A DNA stretch of 64,000 nt from Aurantiacibacter odishensis (GTDB taxonomy: Bacteria > Pseudomonadota > Alphaproteobacteria > Sphingomonadales > Sphingomonadaceae): assembly GCF_003605195.1 (NCBI RefSeq), contig NZ_QYOS01000025.1, positions 62,001-126,000 of the forward strand, read 5' to 3'. The translations under genes and the position numbers were made by a program. The notes beneath the pieces are model-generated. The model made no database searches. It saw only the letters and a list, made by a program, of their open reading frames with translations, and was not told the DNA's origin. Positions within the stretch are counted from its first letter, which is position 1. Each line of letters opens with the position of its first letter. Positions 8,188 to 16,417 of this stretch are shown one piece after another.

Positions 8188-8201
8188 AATTTCGCGAAAT
8201 T
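8188..8201. promoter_or_regulatory. 14-bp perfect palindrome, possible operator
   Basis: AATTTCGCGAAATT is a perfect palindrome 53 bp upstream of the rarD start and about 30 bp before the putative small-RNA promoter. Its symmetry suits a dimeric DNA-binding protein, but no regulator can be matched from sequence alone. Confidence 0.4.
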
Positions 8202-8229
8202 GCGGTGTAGCGAACGATTGGTACGTTGC

Positions 8230-8257
8230 TTGATGTTAAGGGGAAACCCGCTATCAA
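8230..8257 (+). promoter_or_regulatory. Predicted promoter of the candidate small RNA
   Basis: TTGATG (8230-8235) and TATCAA (8252-8257), each four of six to consensus, are separated by 16 bp. Transcription would begin near 8264. No plus-strand protein gene lies downstream, which suggests an untranslated or mini-ORF transcript. Confidence 0.4.
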
Positions 8258-8263
8258 AACGAT

Positions 8264-8410
8264 GAAATCTGAGAAATTTGTTTTTGAAACAAAGGGATCG
8301 GTGCTGCTCTCCCTGTTGGGCAGCAACTGAAGCGCGACCCTTCGGGTCGTGTTTAGGGGGGTCGCGCCAAGGCGTCCGGGCTTACGGGTCCGGGCGCCTT
8401 GTTCGCTTTT
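8264..8410 (+). ncRNA. Candidate structured small RNA (about 147 nt)
   Basis: This sits in the largest gene-free interval (8136-8422). Downstream of a plausible promoter come three stem-loops: TGCTGC/GCAGCA (8302-8307 with 8320-8325), CGACCC/GGGTCG (8335-8340 with 8344-8349), and an 11-pair terminator stem (8369-8400) followed by GTTCGCTTTT. The middle stem has a longer competitor, GCGCGACCC with GGGTCGCGC (8332-8340 with 8359-8367). An ATG at 8262 opens a 22-codon frame to 8330 (MKSEKFVFETKG at its start), with no well-spaced ribosome-binding site. Known RNA families (6S, SRP, tmRNA) do not fit by eye. Confidence 0.4.
8369..8410 (+). terminator. Intrinsic terminator of the candidate small RNA
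   Basis: AAGGCGTCCGG (8369-8379) pairs with CCGGGCGCCTT (8390-8400), eleven pairs with one wobble and a 10-nt loop, then GTTCGCTTTT. On the minus strand no T tract follows the stem, so it points rightward and is not the astD terminator. Confidence 0.55.
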
Positions 8411-8422
8411 ATGAGCGGTCGC

Positions 8423-9841
8423 TCAGCCCTCGGTAAACCCGACGCCGACGCTGGCGCGCGGCTGGTCCACCTCGGTGCTTGTCACCGGGTAGGCGCAATA
8501 GTCGGCAGCGTAATAGGCAGCTGGGCGATGGTTGCCGGAGAGGCCAATGCCGCCGAAGGGTGCGGCGCTGGATGCGCCGTTGGTGGGCCTGTTCCAGTTG
8601 ACGATGCCTGCGCGAATGTTCGCCCAGAAGCGGTTGTATTGCTTGGGATCTCCGCCGATCAGCGATGCCGACAGCCCGAAACGGGTGTTGTTCGCTTCGG
8701 CAATCGCCTCGTCGAAATCGTCCACCTTGATGACCTGCAGCAGCGGACCGAACAGCTCCACATCGGGTCGTTCCTTCATGCCCGTCACATCGATGATCGA
8801 GGGCGAGAGGAAGGGCTTGTCGTCGATGGGGCGACGCAGATGGCTGATGGCCTTGCCGCCGTTGGAAAGCAGGTAGAGGAAGCTTTCGGTAAGCTGGTCG
8901 GCCGTGTTGTTGTCGATCACGCAGCCCATGAACGGCTGCGGTTCGGCAAACGGCTCGTCCACGATGATGCGGCTGGCAAGCTTCTTCACCGCGCTTACCG
9001 CCTCGTCATACATCGAGCTTTTCACGATCAGGCGGCGGCCTGCGGTGCAGCGCTGCCCGGCGGTGGTAAAAGCGGACTGGATGATGAGGGCGGCGGCGTC
9101 CTCCATCTTGGGCGTGTCCCAGAGCACGATGGGGTTATTGCCGCCCATTTCCAGCGCCACGATCTTGCCCGGATCGGTCGCCAGCTTGCGGTTGATGGCA
9201 ATGCCCACCTGCGCGCTGCCGGTGAACAGAACGCCGTCGACGCCGGGATGGGCCACCAGCGCCTTACCCTCGTCAGGCCCGCCGACAAGGCATTGCACCA
9301 GGTCCGCCGGAATGCCCGTCTTGGCGAAATAGCCGACCAGCGCCTCGCCCACGGCGGGCGTTTTCTCGGACGGCTTGAAGACGATGGCATTGCCCGCGAT
9401 CAGGGCCGGGATGATGTGTCCGTTGGGCAGGTGTGCGGGGAAATTGTAAGGGCCGAGCACCGCCATTACGCCGTGCGGCTTGTGGCGCAGCGCGGCAGAG
9501 CCCTGCAGCGCGCTGTCGAGTTTCCGCTGGCCGGTCCGCTCCGAATAGGCCTTGATCGAGATATCGACCTTGGCGATCACGGCGGCCACTTCCGTGCGCG
9601 CTTCCCACAGCGGCTTGCCCGTTTCGCGCGCGATCAGCTGGGCAAAAGCCTCCTGGTCCTTTTCCACCTGGATGGCGAAGCGGCGCACCAATTCTATGCG
9701 CTTCGAAAGCGGCTCGGACGCCCATGCGGGCCACGCGCGCCGTGCGCGGTCGACCAGTTCGTCCACATTGCCGTGGGCGGCGCGCCACAATTCGGCTCCG
9801 GTAGCAGGCTCGTACGAGATGAGTTCGGCGGTGTGGCTCAA
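8423..9841 (-). CDS. astD: N-succinylglutamate 5-semialdehyde dehydrogenase
   Basis: Oxidises N-succinylglutamate semialdehyde to N-succinylglutamate with NAD+, the fourth step of the arginine succinyltransferase (AST) pathway. The 472-residue aldehyde dehydrogenase has catalytic Cys265 in AGQRCTAGRR and Glu231 in LEMGGNN. The AstD-typical GPYNFPAHLPNGHI block lies at about 130-143. No other ast gene is next to it here. A tandem 14-bp repeat lies about 120-150 bp upstream of the start. A different aldehyde specificity cannot be excluded, but the motif pattern favours AstD. Confidence 0.9.
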   Translation of the reverse strand: MSHTAELISYEPATGAELWRAAHGNVDELVDRARRAWPAWASEPLSKRIELVRRFAIQVEKDQEAFAQLIARETGKPLWEARTEVAAVIAKVDISIKAYSERTGQRKLDSALQGSAALRHKPHGVMAVLGPYNFPAHLPNGHIIPALIAGNAIVFKPSEKTPAVGEALVGYFAKTGIPADLVQCLVGGPDEGKALVAHPGVDGVLFTGSAQVGIAINRKLATDPGKIVALEMGGNNPIVLWDTPKMEDAAALIIQSAFTTAGQRCTAGRRLIVKSSMYDEAVSAVKKLASRIIVDEPFAEPQPFMGCVIDNNTADQLTESFLYLLSNGGKAISHLRRPIDDKPFLSPSIIDVTGMKERPDVELFGPLLQVIKVDDFDEAIAEANNTRFGLSASLIGGDPKQYNRFWANIRAGIVNWNRPTNGASSAAPFGGIGLSGNHRPAAYYAADYCAYPVTSTEVDQPRASVGVGFTEG

Positions 9842-9960
9842 GGCGGGCTGCCCTTCTTCAGGATGAACGTCCCGCGCGGCTTACAGAATTGCTGCGCGCG
9901 GGCAAAGTGGGGTTAACTCTCGAGGGAAATCCTCGCCAAGCAAACCGGTTTCAACGCAAA

Positions 9961-9988
9961 CCAGATTTATCGTGCCAGATTTAACGTG
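9961..9988. repeat. Tandem 14-bp direct repeat upstream of astD
   Basis: Two adjacent 14-bp units differ at a single base: CCAGATTTATCGTG (9961-9974) and CCAGATTTAACGTG (9975-9988). They lie in the 183-bp gap between astD and the DUF3617 gene. A minus-strand TTGACA (10004-9999) sits just beyond, so the repeats cover the -10 area of a possible astD promoter and could be an operator. Confidence 0.5.
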
Positions 9989-10024
9989 CAGGCCGGATTG
10001 TCAACTCCAGCCTCAAAACGCCGG

Positions 10025-10483
10025 TCACCCGCAATCGCCGAGACGGCGCCCGGTAACGTCGAAGGTCATGGTCATCGGCCCCATGCCCATGTTCCCGCGC
10101 ATCGACATGGTCATGTCGTAGGTGGACGCGGTGTAGGTGCCGTCCATGGTCATATCCATCGTACCTTCGTCGCTCTCGCACTGGGCCACGGCATGGATTT
10201 CGCCGCCCGACATCTCGAATTCGGTGTAGCGGCACTCACCGTTGGTTTCCTCGAAGATGCGTTCAGGTGAGTTGTCGATATCGTCCTGCGTGATGCAGTT
10301 CTGCGCCGTCATGCCCTCGCCGCCCATGATCTGGCGCATCATGTCGGCAGCCTGCGGCGGCATGTCTGCCGGCAGCTGTAGATCGGCGAGGCGGCTGTTG
10401 GTTTCCCAATTGCCCGGCTCGATGGCCCAGGCCGAAGTGGCGATGGCGGCGGTTGCGATGCCAACTATTGCTAACTTGCGCAT
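10025..10483 (-). CDS. DUF3617 domain-containing exported protein
   Basis: A 152-residue protein with a signal peptide (MRKLAIVGIATAAIATSAWA, cleavage near 20) and a DUF3617 domain. Methionine-rich stretches (QLPADMPPQAADMM; TMDMTMDGTY) and three or four conserved cysteines are typical of this uncharacterised family, which is abundant in Sphingomonadales. The ATG at 10483 is preceded by AGGGGGAAG and is preferred over an in-frame start nine codons upstream. Function unknown; the location is probably periplasmic. Confidence 0.8.
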   Translation of the reverse strand: MRKLAIVGIATAAIATSAWAIEPGNWETNSRLADLQLPADMPPQAADMMRQIMGGEGMTAQNCITQDDIDNSPERIFEETNGECRYTEFEMSGGEIHAVAQCESDEGTMDMTMDGTYTASTYDMTMSMRGNMGMGPMTMTFDVTGRRLGDCG

Positions 10484-10549
10484 GGTCTTCCCCCTGATTG
10501 GATACGGCAATTACATGCCAGCGTATCAAATCACCGGGTTCAGCGCCAA

Positions 10550-11950
10550 TCATCCCTCGTGCGCAGGCGGAGAGGGCGGTTCGCCCAGCGCCTCGCCCAC
10601 GCGGCGCAGGCGAGCAACCTTGTCGTGAAGCGGTGCCCAGTCGTCGCGTTCGTCGATGGCGGACCACAGCGTCTCGACCTCGTCGATCAGCATCGATTCG
10701 GGCGCGCCCTCGTTCCAGTATTCGTGACTGAAATCGAGCGGCTTGCTGCCCTCCAGCGCGTCTGCCAGCGCTCCTTGCGCGTTCCTGCCTCCGCGATGGC
10801 GATAGAAGAATGCGTCCGGCCCCATCTTGCCTTCCCGCATCGTGCCCTCGGCAGCATTGATGACAGCGGCATCGGTCTCCAGTCCGCGCTCCTCGATCCC
10901 CAGCCGCCAGCAGAACCGGCGCGCCATTGCGTGATGGTAGAGCGTGCCGAACCGCTCCAGCGCGGCGACCAGCGGCTCTGCCTCAACCAGCGGGCGCAGG
11001 GCGATGGCGAACTGGCCAAGGTTCCAGCGGATCGCTTCGGGCTGGCGGCCGAAGGCGTAGAGGCCGGTCTGGTCGAAATAGGCGGCGGTGAAGCCGGGGT
11101 CCCACCGGGGCAGCCAGCGCCAGGGGCCGTAATCGAAGCTCTCGCCGGTGATGTTCATGTTGTCGGTGTTGAGCACGCCGTGGACAAATCCTGCCACCAT
11201 GTAGCTGGCAGCAAGGTCCGCCATCCGCTCCGTCACCTGGTGTATAAGTCGGATCGCGGGCTCATCGCGCCCCGGCGCGTCGTCGGGCGGGGGCGGGCCG
11301 GGGTAGGTGGCGAGGCAATAGTCGACCAGCCGGGCGAGATGCTCGTTCTCCTCGAATGCCATCAGCCGCTGGAAGCTGCCGATGCGGATGTGCCCATGGC
11401 TCAGGCGCACCATTACGGCGGAGCGGGTGGGAGACGGCTCGTCCCCGCGCTCCAGCGCTTCGCCGGTCTCGATGATGGAGAAGGTCTTGGACGTGTTCAC
11501 GCCCAGCGCTTCCAGCATCTCGGTGGCGAGTATCTCGCGCACCCCGCCTTTCAGCGTCAGGCGACCGTCTGCGGTGCGACTGTAGGGCGTGGTGCCGCTG
11601 CCCTTTGTGCCAAGGTCCAGCAGGCGGCCTTCGCCGTCCCGCATCTGCGCGAACAGGAAACCGCGACCGTCGCCGATTTCCGGATTGTAAACGCGGAACT
11701 GGTGCCCGTGATACCTGAGCGCGAGCGGCCGGGGCAGGTTATCCGGCAGCGGTTCGAACTGGCCGAAGTGGCGTAGCCAGTCCTCGTCCGACAGCGAATC
11801 CAGACCCACGGCCTTGTCCCACCTGCGGTTGCGAAATCGCAGCACATTCTTCGGGAAGTCGGCGGCGGCGACCGGATCGGCAAGGAAATCCGCCACCTCG
11901 TCAATTCGTGTGTCGGGTGTGTACTTGGCCGGTTGCGGTTCGTGTCGCAT
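10550..11950 (-). CDS. selO: SelO/YdiU-type protein adenylyltransferase
   Basis: A 466-residue SelO pseudokinase. The E. coli homologue transfers AMP from ATP to protein hydroxyls and is linked to redox stress. The signature LGTKGSGTTPYSRTADGRLT is intact near residue 110, and HGVLNTDNMNITGES gives the metal-binding/active-site segment (DN). The C-terminal selenocysteine or cysteine of some SelO proteins is not evident here, where the end is Pro-rich. The ATG at 11950 (MRHEPQPAKY) is preferred; twelve further in-frame codons upstream look unconserved. Confidence 0.92.
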   Translation of the reverse strand: MRHEPQPAKYTPDTRIDEVADFLADPVAAADFPKNVLRFRNRRWDKAVGLDSLSDEDWLRHFGQFEPLPDNLPRPLALRYHGHQFRVYNPEIGDGRGFLFAQMRDGEGRLLDLGTKGSGTTPYSRTADGRLTLKGGVREILATEMLEALGVNTSKTFSIIETGEALERGDEPSPTRSAVMVRLSHGHIRIGSFQRLMAFEENEHLARLVDYCLATYPGPPPPDDAPGRDEPAIRLIHQVTERMADLAASYMVAGFVHGVLNTDNMNITGESFDYGPWRWLPRWDPGFTAAYFDQTGLYAFGRQPEAIRWNLGQFAIALRPLVEAEPLVAALERFGTLYHHAMARRFCWRLGIEERGLETDAAVINAAEGTMREGKMGPDAFFYRHRGGRNAQGALADALEGSKPLDFSHEYWNEGAPESMLIDEVETLWSAIDERDDWAPLHDKVARLRRVGEALGEPPSPPAHEG

Positions 11951-12011
11951 CCATCCATTAGTGGCCCTTCGCAAGGCGCACCGCAAGGCGCGCGGGACAA
12001 AGGGACATGAT

Positions 12012-12878
12012 TTGAGCGACGCGGCCTACTCGACAGGCACTTGGGAAAGCAGCGACGGGCTGACTCTGCATTACAGGGACTATCCCGGACGGGCCGACCG
12101 CCCGCCGATCCTGTGCATCCCCGGCCTAACCCGCAATGCCCGCGATTTCGAGCCGCTGGCCGAAACCTTCGCGGGGGAATGGCGGGTGGTCTGCGCGGAC
12201 CTGCGCGGGCGCGGGCAGAGCGACTATGCCAAGGATCCCGCCAGCTACACACCTGCCCATTATATAGAGGACGTGACCGCCCTGATCGAGCAGGCAGACC
12301 TGGGCGAAGTGGTGGCCGTGGGCACCTCGCTTGGCGGGATTATCACCATGTTGCTGGCACAGGCGGGGGTGAAATTCGCAGGCGCCGTCATCAACGATAT
12401 CGGTCCCGTGATCGAGGAAGACGGGATGGAGCGTATTCGCGACTACGTGGGGCAGGGCCGCAGCTATCCCACATGGATGCACGCCGCCTGGGCCACGCGC
12501 GACGGGGCGAGCCACATTTATCCCGGTTTCGATATCGAGGACTGGCTGCGCTACACCAAGCGGCTGATGTGCGTGTCGGGCAACGGGCGTATCGCCTACG
12601 ATTACGACATGAAGATCGCCCTTCCGTTCGCGCAGCCCGGTGGCGGGCTGGGCGTGGACCTGTGGCCTGCGCTGAAGTCTCTGGAAGGGCTGCCGCTGCT
12701 GGCATTGCGCGGTGAACTGTCGGACCTGCTCTCCGACGCGACCTTCCGCCGTATGGGCGAGGAAGTGAAAGGCATGGAACTCGTCACCGTGCCGGGTGTC
12801 GGCCACGCGCCCACGCTGGAAGAACCCGCCGCGCTGGAAGCCATCGCGCGGCTGCTGGCCAAGGTGGCACAGGCATGA
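12012..12878 (+). CDS. Alpha/beta hydrolase
   Basis: A 288-residue alpha/beta hydrolase with nucleophile elbow GTSLGG, a downstream acidic residue in the GELSDLL segment and catalytic His in VPGVGHAPTL. These form a serine-hydrolase triad typical of esterases and C-C bond hydrolases. No usable ATG exists; TTG at 12012 (LSDAAYSTGTW) follows AAAGGGACA. The stop overlaps the glycosyltransferase start in ATGA, indicating coupled translation. The substrate is unknown. Confidence 0.85.
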   Translation: MSDAAYSTGTWESSDGLTLHYRDYPGRADRPPILCIPGLTRNARDFEPLAETFAGEWRVVCADLRGRGQSDYAKDPASYTPAHYIEDVTALIEQADLGEVVAVGTSLGGIITMLLAQAGVKFAGAVINDIGPVIEEDGMERIRDYVGQGRSYPTWMHAAWATRDGASHIYPGFDIEDWLRYTKRLMCVSGNGRIAYDYDMKIALPFAQPGGGLGVDLWPALKSLEGLPLLALRGELSDLLSDATFRRMGEEVKGMELVTVPGVGHAPTLEEPAALEAIARLLAKVAQA

Positions 12879-14014
12879 GCAAGACACCAAAGATACTGCA
12901 CCTGCACTCCACTTTCGATGCAGGGGGCAAGGAACTGCGCAATGTCCGCCTCATCAACGAATGGGGCAAGGAAGTGGACCACGCGATCGTCTCGGGCGAT
13001 CTGGAGAAGCGCGGCGCGGCGGCGATGCTGGGCAAGAAGGCGCGTGTTTCGTGGCCCAAGTTCCCCCCGCTGCAGGGCAGGCCCACGCCGGGGCGGCTGG
13101 CGGCATTGGCGAAGGGGATGCGGGGTTACGATCTCGTATGCACTTACAACTGGGGCGCGATCGATGCGGTGATGGCGCACACGGTCTTTGCCGATGCCTT
13201 CAAGCTGCCGCCGCTGGTGCATCACGAGGACGGCTTCAACGAGGACGAGGCGAAGCGCCTGAAGAAGCGGCGCAACTGGTACCGCAAGATCGCGCTGGGG
13301 CGCACGGCGGCGCTGGTGGTGCCCTCGGCCAAGCTGGAGGACATCGCTCTTAACGTGTGGAGCCAGCCGCGAACGCGCGTGCGGCGTATTCCCAACGGCA
13401 TCGACACCCGTGCCTTTGCCGCTCCGCCCAAGCGCGACATCCTGCCCGGCCTCATCAAGCACAAAGACGAGTTCTGGCTGGGCACCATTGCCGGCCTGCG
13501 CGCGGTCAAGCAGCTCGATGTGCTGGTGCGGGCAATGGAATGGATGCCGCCCGAATGGCAGCTGGTAATCGCCGGAGAGGGGCCGGAGCGCGATGCCCTG
13601 CTGGCCGAGGCGGAGCGCGTGGGCGTCGAAGACCGCGTCCACCTGCCCGGCTTCGTGACGGAGCCTGCCAAGCTGATCGGCCTGTTCGACATGTTCGCGC
13701 TCTCCAGCCACTCGGAGCAGTTTCCCATCTCCCTTGTAGAGGCCATGGCCGCCGGTCTGCCCGTCGTCGCGCCGCGCGTGGGTGACATCGGCTCCATGGT
13801 GTCGAGCGACAACGGGCCTGCTCTGGTAGAGCCGGATGACGAGACCGAACTGCGCCGGTCGCTGACACGGCTGGCCGAGGATCCCGCAACGCGAAAGCGT
13901 ATGGGACAGGCCAACCGTCAGAAAGCGCGCGAGGAATTCGACGAGCGCCGCATGATTGAACGCTACCGCGCGCTGTACTGGGGCCTGATGCAGAAATATC
14001 CGCGTGGCCAGTGA
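12875..14014 (+). CDS. Glycosyltransferase family 4 protein
   Basis: A 379-residue GT-B glycosyltransferase, probably acting on lipid-linked or cell-envelope glycans. The N-terminal half begins KILHLHSTFDAGGKE, a GT4-type acceptor domain. The C-terminal half holds IAGEGPER and the EX7E-type segment SEQFPISLVEAMAAGLP that binds the nucleotide sugar. It overlaps the preceding hydrolase by 4 bp. Donor and acceptor cannot be named. Confidence 0.88.
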   Translation: MSKTPKILHLHSTFDAGGKELRNVRLINEWGKEVDHAIVSGDLEKRGAAAMLGKKARVSWPKFPPLQGRPTPGRLAALAKGMRGYDLVCTYNWGAIDAVMAHTVFADAFKLPPLVHHEDGFNEDEAKRLKKRRNWYRKIALGRTAALVVPSAKLEDIALNVWSQPRTRVRRIPNGIDTRAFAAPPKRDILPGLIKHKDEFWLGTIAGLRAVKQLDVLVRAMEWMPPEWQLVIAGEGPERDALLAEAERVGVEDRVHLPGFVTEPAKLIGLFDMFALSSHSEQFPISLVEAMAAGLPVVAPRVGDIGSMVSSDNGPALVEPDDETELRRSLTRLAEDPATRKRMGQANRQKAREEFDERRMIERYRALYWGLMQKYPRGQ

Positions 14015-14155
14015 CTTGGCCACCCTGTTGGAGATCAAACGCGCTTCATGGGGCGTTCACCACGACGGGGACACTCTCGCCTCTTCGATTGAAAAGCCCG
14101 CACCATCCGTTAAAGAGCGCGGCTTGATATCAAATCCGGACATGATCGAAAGCTA

Positions 14156-14947
14156 GTGGCCAAAGAACCGACCAACACCAACGTGCCCGCCCGTTCGAAG
14201 TCGCGAGATCGCGCCGATGCGGAGCAGGATATGCTCATGCGCGAGGTGGACGAGGCCGTCCGCCAAGACGAAGTGGGCGATTTCGCGAAGAAATACGGCT
14301 GGCCGCTGGGCATTGCCTTCGTACTTGCCATGGCGGCCTTCGCCGGTTTCCTGTGGTGGCAGGGCAGCCAGGAAGGCAACCTCGAAGAACAGTCCGATCA
14401 GTTGATCGTCGCCATCGACGAACTGGAAGCTGGCAACATCGACATCGCCGACGATGAACTGGCGCTTCTGGCGCAGGGCGAAGGCGGCACGGCGGCGATG
14501 GCCAGGATGCTGCGCGCCGGGATCGCGGTGGAACGAGGCGATGCCGAGGCAGGTGCCGCCCTGTTCGACGAGATCGCCAATGACGCAGACCTGCCCGCCG
14601 AACTGCGCGACGTCGCCACCATCCGCAGCGTCACCGCCCGTTTCGATCAACTCGATCCGCAGGAAGTGATCGACCGCGTCGGGCCGCTGGCCGTGGCGGA
14701 TAACCCCTATTACGGCAGTGCAGGCGAACTGGTGGCCCATGCCTACCTCGCCCAGGATAAGAACGACGAGGCAGGTGCGCTGCTCGTCGATATCGCCGGG
14801 AACGACGAAGTGCCCGGCTCCATCCGCGAGCGTGCGCGCCGCCTGGCGGGTTTGCTGGGCTTCGACGCGATCGAGGATGTCGATGCCACGCTTGCCGAAA
14901 TGACCGGGCAGGACCTCGAAGAACCGGCCGTAGAGCTGGTCGAATAA
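14156..14947 (+). CDS. YfgM-like TPR membrane protein
   Basis: A 263-residue protein with a cytoplasmic N-terminus, one membrane helix (WPLGIAFVLAMAAFAGFLWW, about 49-68) and a periplasmic helical region resembling the tetratricopeptide_21 domain of E. coli YfgM. YfgM works with the SecYEG/PpiD chaperone network. The order yfgM-like then bamB is also the E. coli order, which supports the call. The GTG start at 14156 is the only reasonable one. The 141-bp gap before it carries a TTGATATCAA palindrome (14124-14133) of unknown meaning. Confidence 0.75.
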   Translation: MAKEPTNTNVPARSKSRDRADAEQDMLMREVDEAVRQDEVGDFAKKYGWPLGIAFVLAMAAFAGFLWWQGSQEGNLEEQSDQLIVAIDELEAGNIDIADDELALLAQGEGGTAAMARMLRAGIAVERGDAEAGAALFDEIANDADLPAELRDVATIRSVTARFDQLDPQEVIDRVGPLAVADNPYYGSAGELVAHAYLAQDKNDEAGALLVDIAGNDEVPGSIRERARRLAGLLGFDAIEDVDATLAEMTGQDLEEPAVELVE

Positions 14948-14958
14948 GAGCGAGATTT

Positions 14959-16335
14959 ATGACGATGACGAACCGCAACCGCCCTAATCGAAACGGGGCC
15001 CGTAGCTGGGCAAAGAAGACCGCCGTCCCCATGCTCGCGCTGGCTCTTGCCGGTTGCGCCGGTGGCCTGTTCGGCGGCGGGGGTGACGAGGAACAGACGC
15101 CCACCACCGGCAACCGTGTGCCGATCCTGTCGCGCATCGCCACCGATATCAGCGCCGATCCGGCCCTGGCGAACGTCGCGGTCGTGGTGCCCCCGGCGCA
15201 GACCAACGAGACCTGGCCGCAGGCTGGCGGCAATGCCGCGAAGGTGCCCGGCCACGTCACCCTTTCGAACAACCCCACCCGAGCGTGGACGGCAAGCATT
15301 GCCGGGACCACCAAGACCCGCCGCCTTGCCGCCGCACCCGTGGTGGGTGGCGGAAAGCTGTTCGTAGTGGATACTGCTGCCGTTATTCACGCATTCGACG
15401 CTGCCACCGGCGCGCGGCGCTGGCAGCACCAGATCCAGGTGTCGGGCGACTTGCGCGACGCAACCTTCGGCGGCGGTGCGGCTTATGACAATGGCCGCGT
15501 CTATGCGACCAACGGCGTGGGCGACGTTGTGGCTCTGGATGCCGAGACGGGCGCACAGCTATGGCGCGCGAAGCCTGCCGGTCCGCTGCGCGGCGCGCCC
15601 ACCATCGCGTTCAACGAAGTGTTCGTGATGACGCAGGACAACCAGGTCTTCGCGCTCGACACGGACGATGGCGAGATCGTTTGGCAACGCGCCGCTGCTT
15701 CCGGCCAGTCCGGCGTGTTCGGCGTGGCGGCTCCGGCTGCCGGGCAGGGCACTGTCGTTGCCGGGTTCTCCACCGGCGAACTGGTCGCCTACCGTTACGA
15801 GAATGGTCGCGAGCTATGGTCTGACGCGCTTGCCCGCACCTCGATCAGCACGCAGGTAGGCACGCTGACCGACGTGGACGCCGATCCCATCATCGACCAG
15901 GGCCGCGTCTATGCGCTGGGCCAGGGTGGCCGCATGGCCGCCTATGAACTGCTGACCGGGCAGCGCATCTGGGAACTGACTTTGGCGGGCATTTCCACCC
16001 CCACGGTAGTGGGCGAATGGGTGTTCACGCTGACCGACGATGCGCAGCTTCTGGCCATCCAGCGCAACACCGGCCGCATCCGCTGGCTCAGCCAGTTCGA
16101 TCGCTGGCGTGATGCAGAGGACCGCGAGGGGCCGATTTTCTGGACCGGCCCCGTGCTGGCCAGCGGTCGCCTGTGGATCGCCAGCAGCCGCGGCGTGGTG
16201 AAGAGCGTCGACGTGATGACCGGCGAGGCCACCGATTTCACCGAGCTTGACGATGGCGTGTCGCTGCCCCCCGTGGTGGCGAACAACATGCTCTATATAC
16301 TCGACGATAGCGGCGAGATTCACGCCTTCCGCTAA
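14959..16335 (+). CDS. bamB: Outer-membrane assembly lipoprotein BamB-like (PQQ beta-propeller)
   Basis: A 458-residue exported lipoprotein (lipobox LALAGC, Cys about 33) with repeated PQQ-type blades, seen as recurring V-x-ALD/AFDxxTG-x-x-x-W units such as VVALDAETGAQLWRA and VFALDTDDGEIVWQR. BamB is a scaffold of the BAM complex that inserts beta-barrel proteins. It follows the YfgM-like gene by 11 bp. It is longer than E. coli BamB (392 residues) because of an N-terminal linker. Confidence 0.85.
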   Translation: MTMTNRNRPNRNGARSWAKKTAVPMLALALAGCAGGLFGGGGDEEQTPTTGNRVPILSRIATDISADPALANVAVVVPPAQTNETWPQAGGNAAKVPGHVTLSNNPTRAWTASIAGTTKTRRLAAAPVVGGGKLFVVDTAAVIHAFDAATGARRWQHQIQVSGDLRDATFGGGAAYDNGRVYATNGVGDVVALDAETGAQLWRAKPAGPLRGAPTIAFNEVFVMTQDNQVFALDTDDGEIVWQRAAASGQSGVFGVAAPAAGQGTVVAGFSTGELVAYRYENGRELWSDALARTSISTQVGTLTDVDADPIIDQGRVYALGQGGRMAAYELLTGQRIWELTLAGISTPTVVGEWVFTLTDDAQLLAIQRNTGRIRWLSQFDRWRDAEDREGPIFWTGPVLASGRLWIASSRGVVKSVDVMTGEATDFTELDDGVSLPPVVANNMLYILDDSGEIHAFR

Positions 16336-16369
16336 GCTGTTCCTTACAGGGACATTGGCGAGGGAATGG

Positions 16370-16391
16370 GGCCGGGTGTTACCCGGCCTTT
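16370..16391 (+). terminator. Hairpin terminator after bamB
   Basis: GGCCGGGT (16370-16377) pairs perfectly with ACCCGGCC (16381-16388) over a GTT loop, then TTT. The short T run makes it moderate. It lies in the 82-bp gap between bamB and the next co-directional gene. Confidence 0.6.
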
Positions 16392-16417
16392 AACCGTTCG
16401 CGCCTACCACGGCGGCG

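Noticed and set aside
8369-8400. Reading the 11-pair stem as the astD terminator
   Set aside because: On the minus strand it is followed by GGCGCGACC with no T tract, whereas the plus strand has the T-rich end.
8264-8410. Assigning the structured RNA to 6S, SRP or tmRNA
   Set aside because: The 5' and 3' ends do not pair as in 6S, the SRP tetraloop core is absent, and there is no tRNA-like acceptor for tmRNA.
14124-14133. TTGATATCAA palindrome as an FNR box for the YfgM-bamB genes
   Set aside because: FNR sites need TTGAT-N4-ATCAA (14 bp). Here the half-sites are fused into 10 bp, so the match is chance or another factor.
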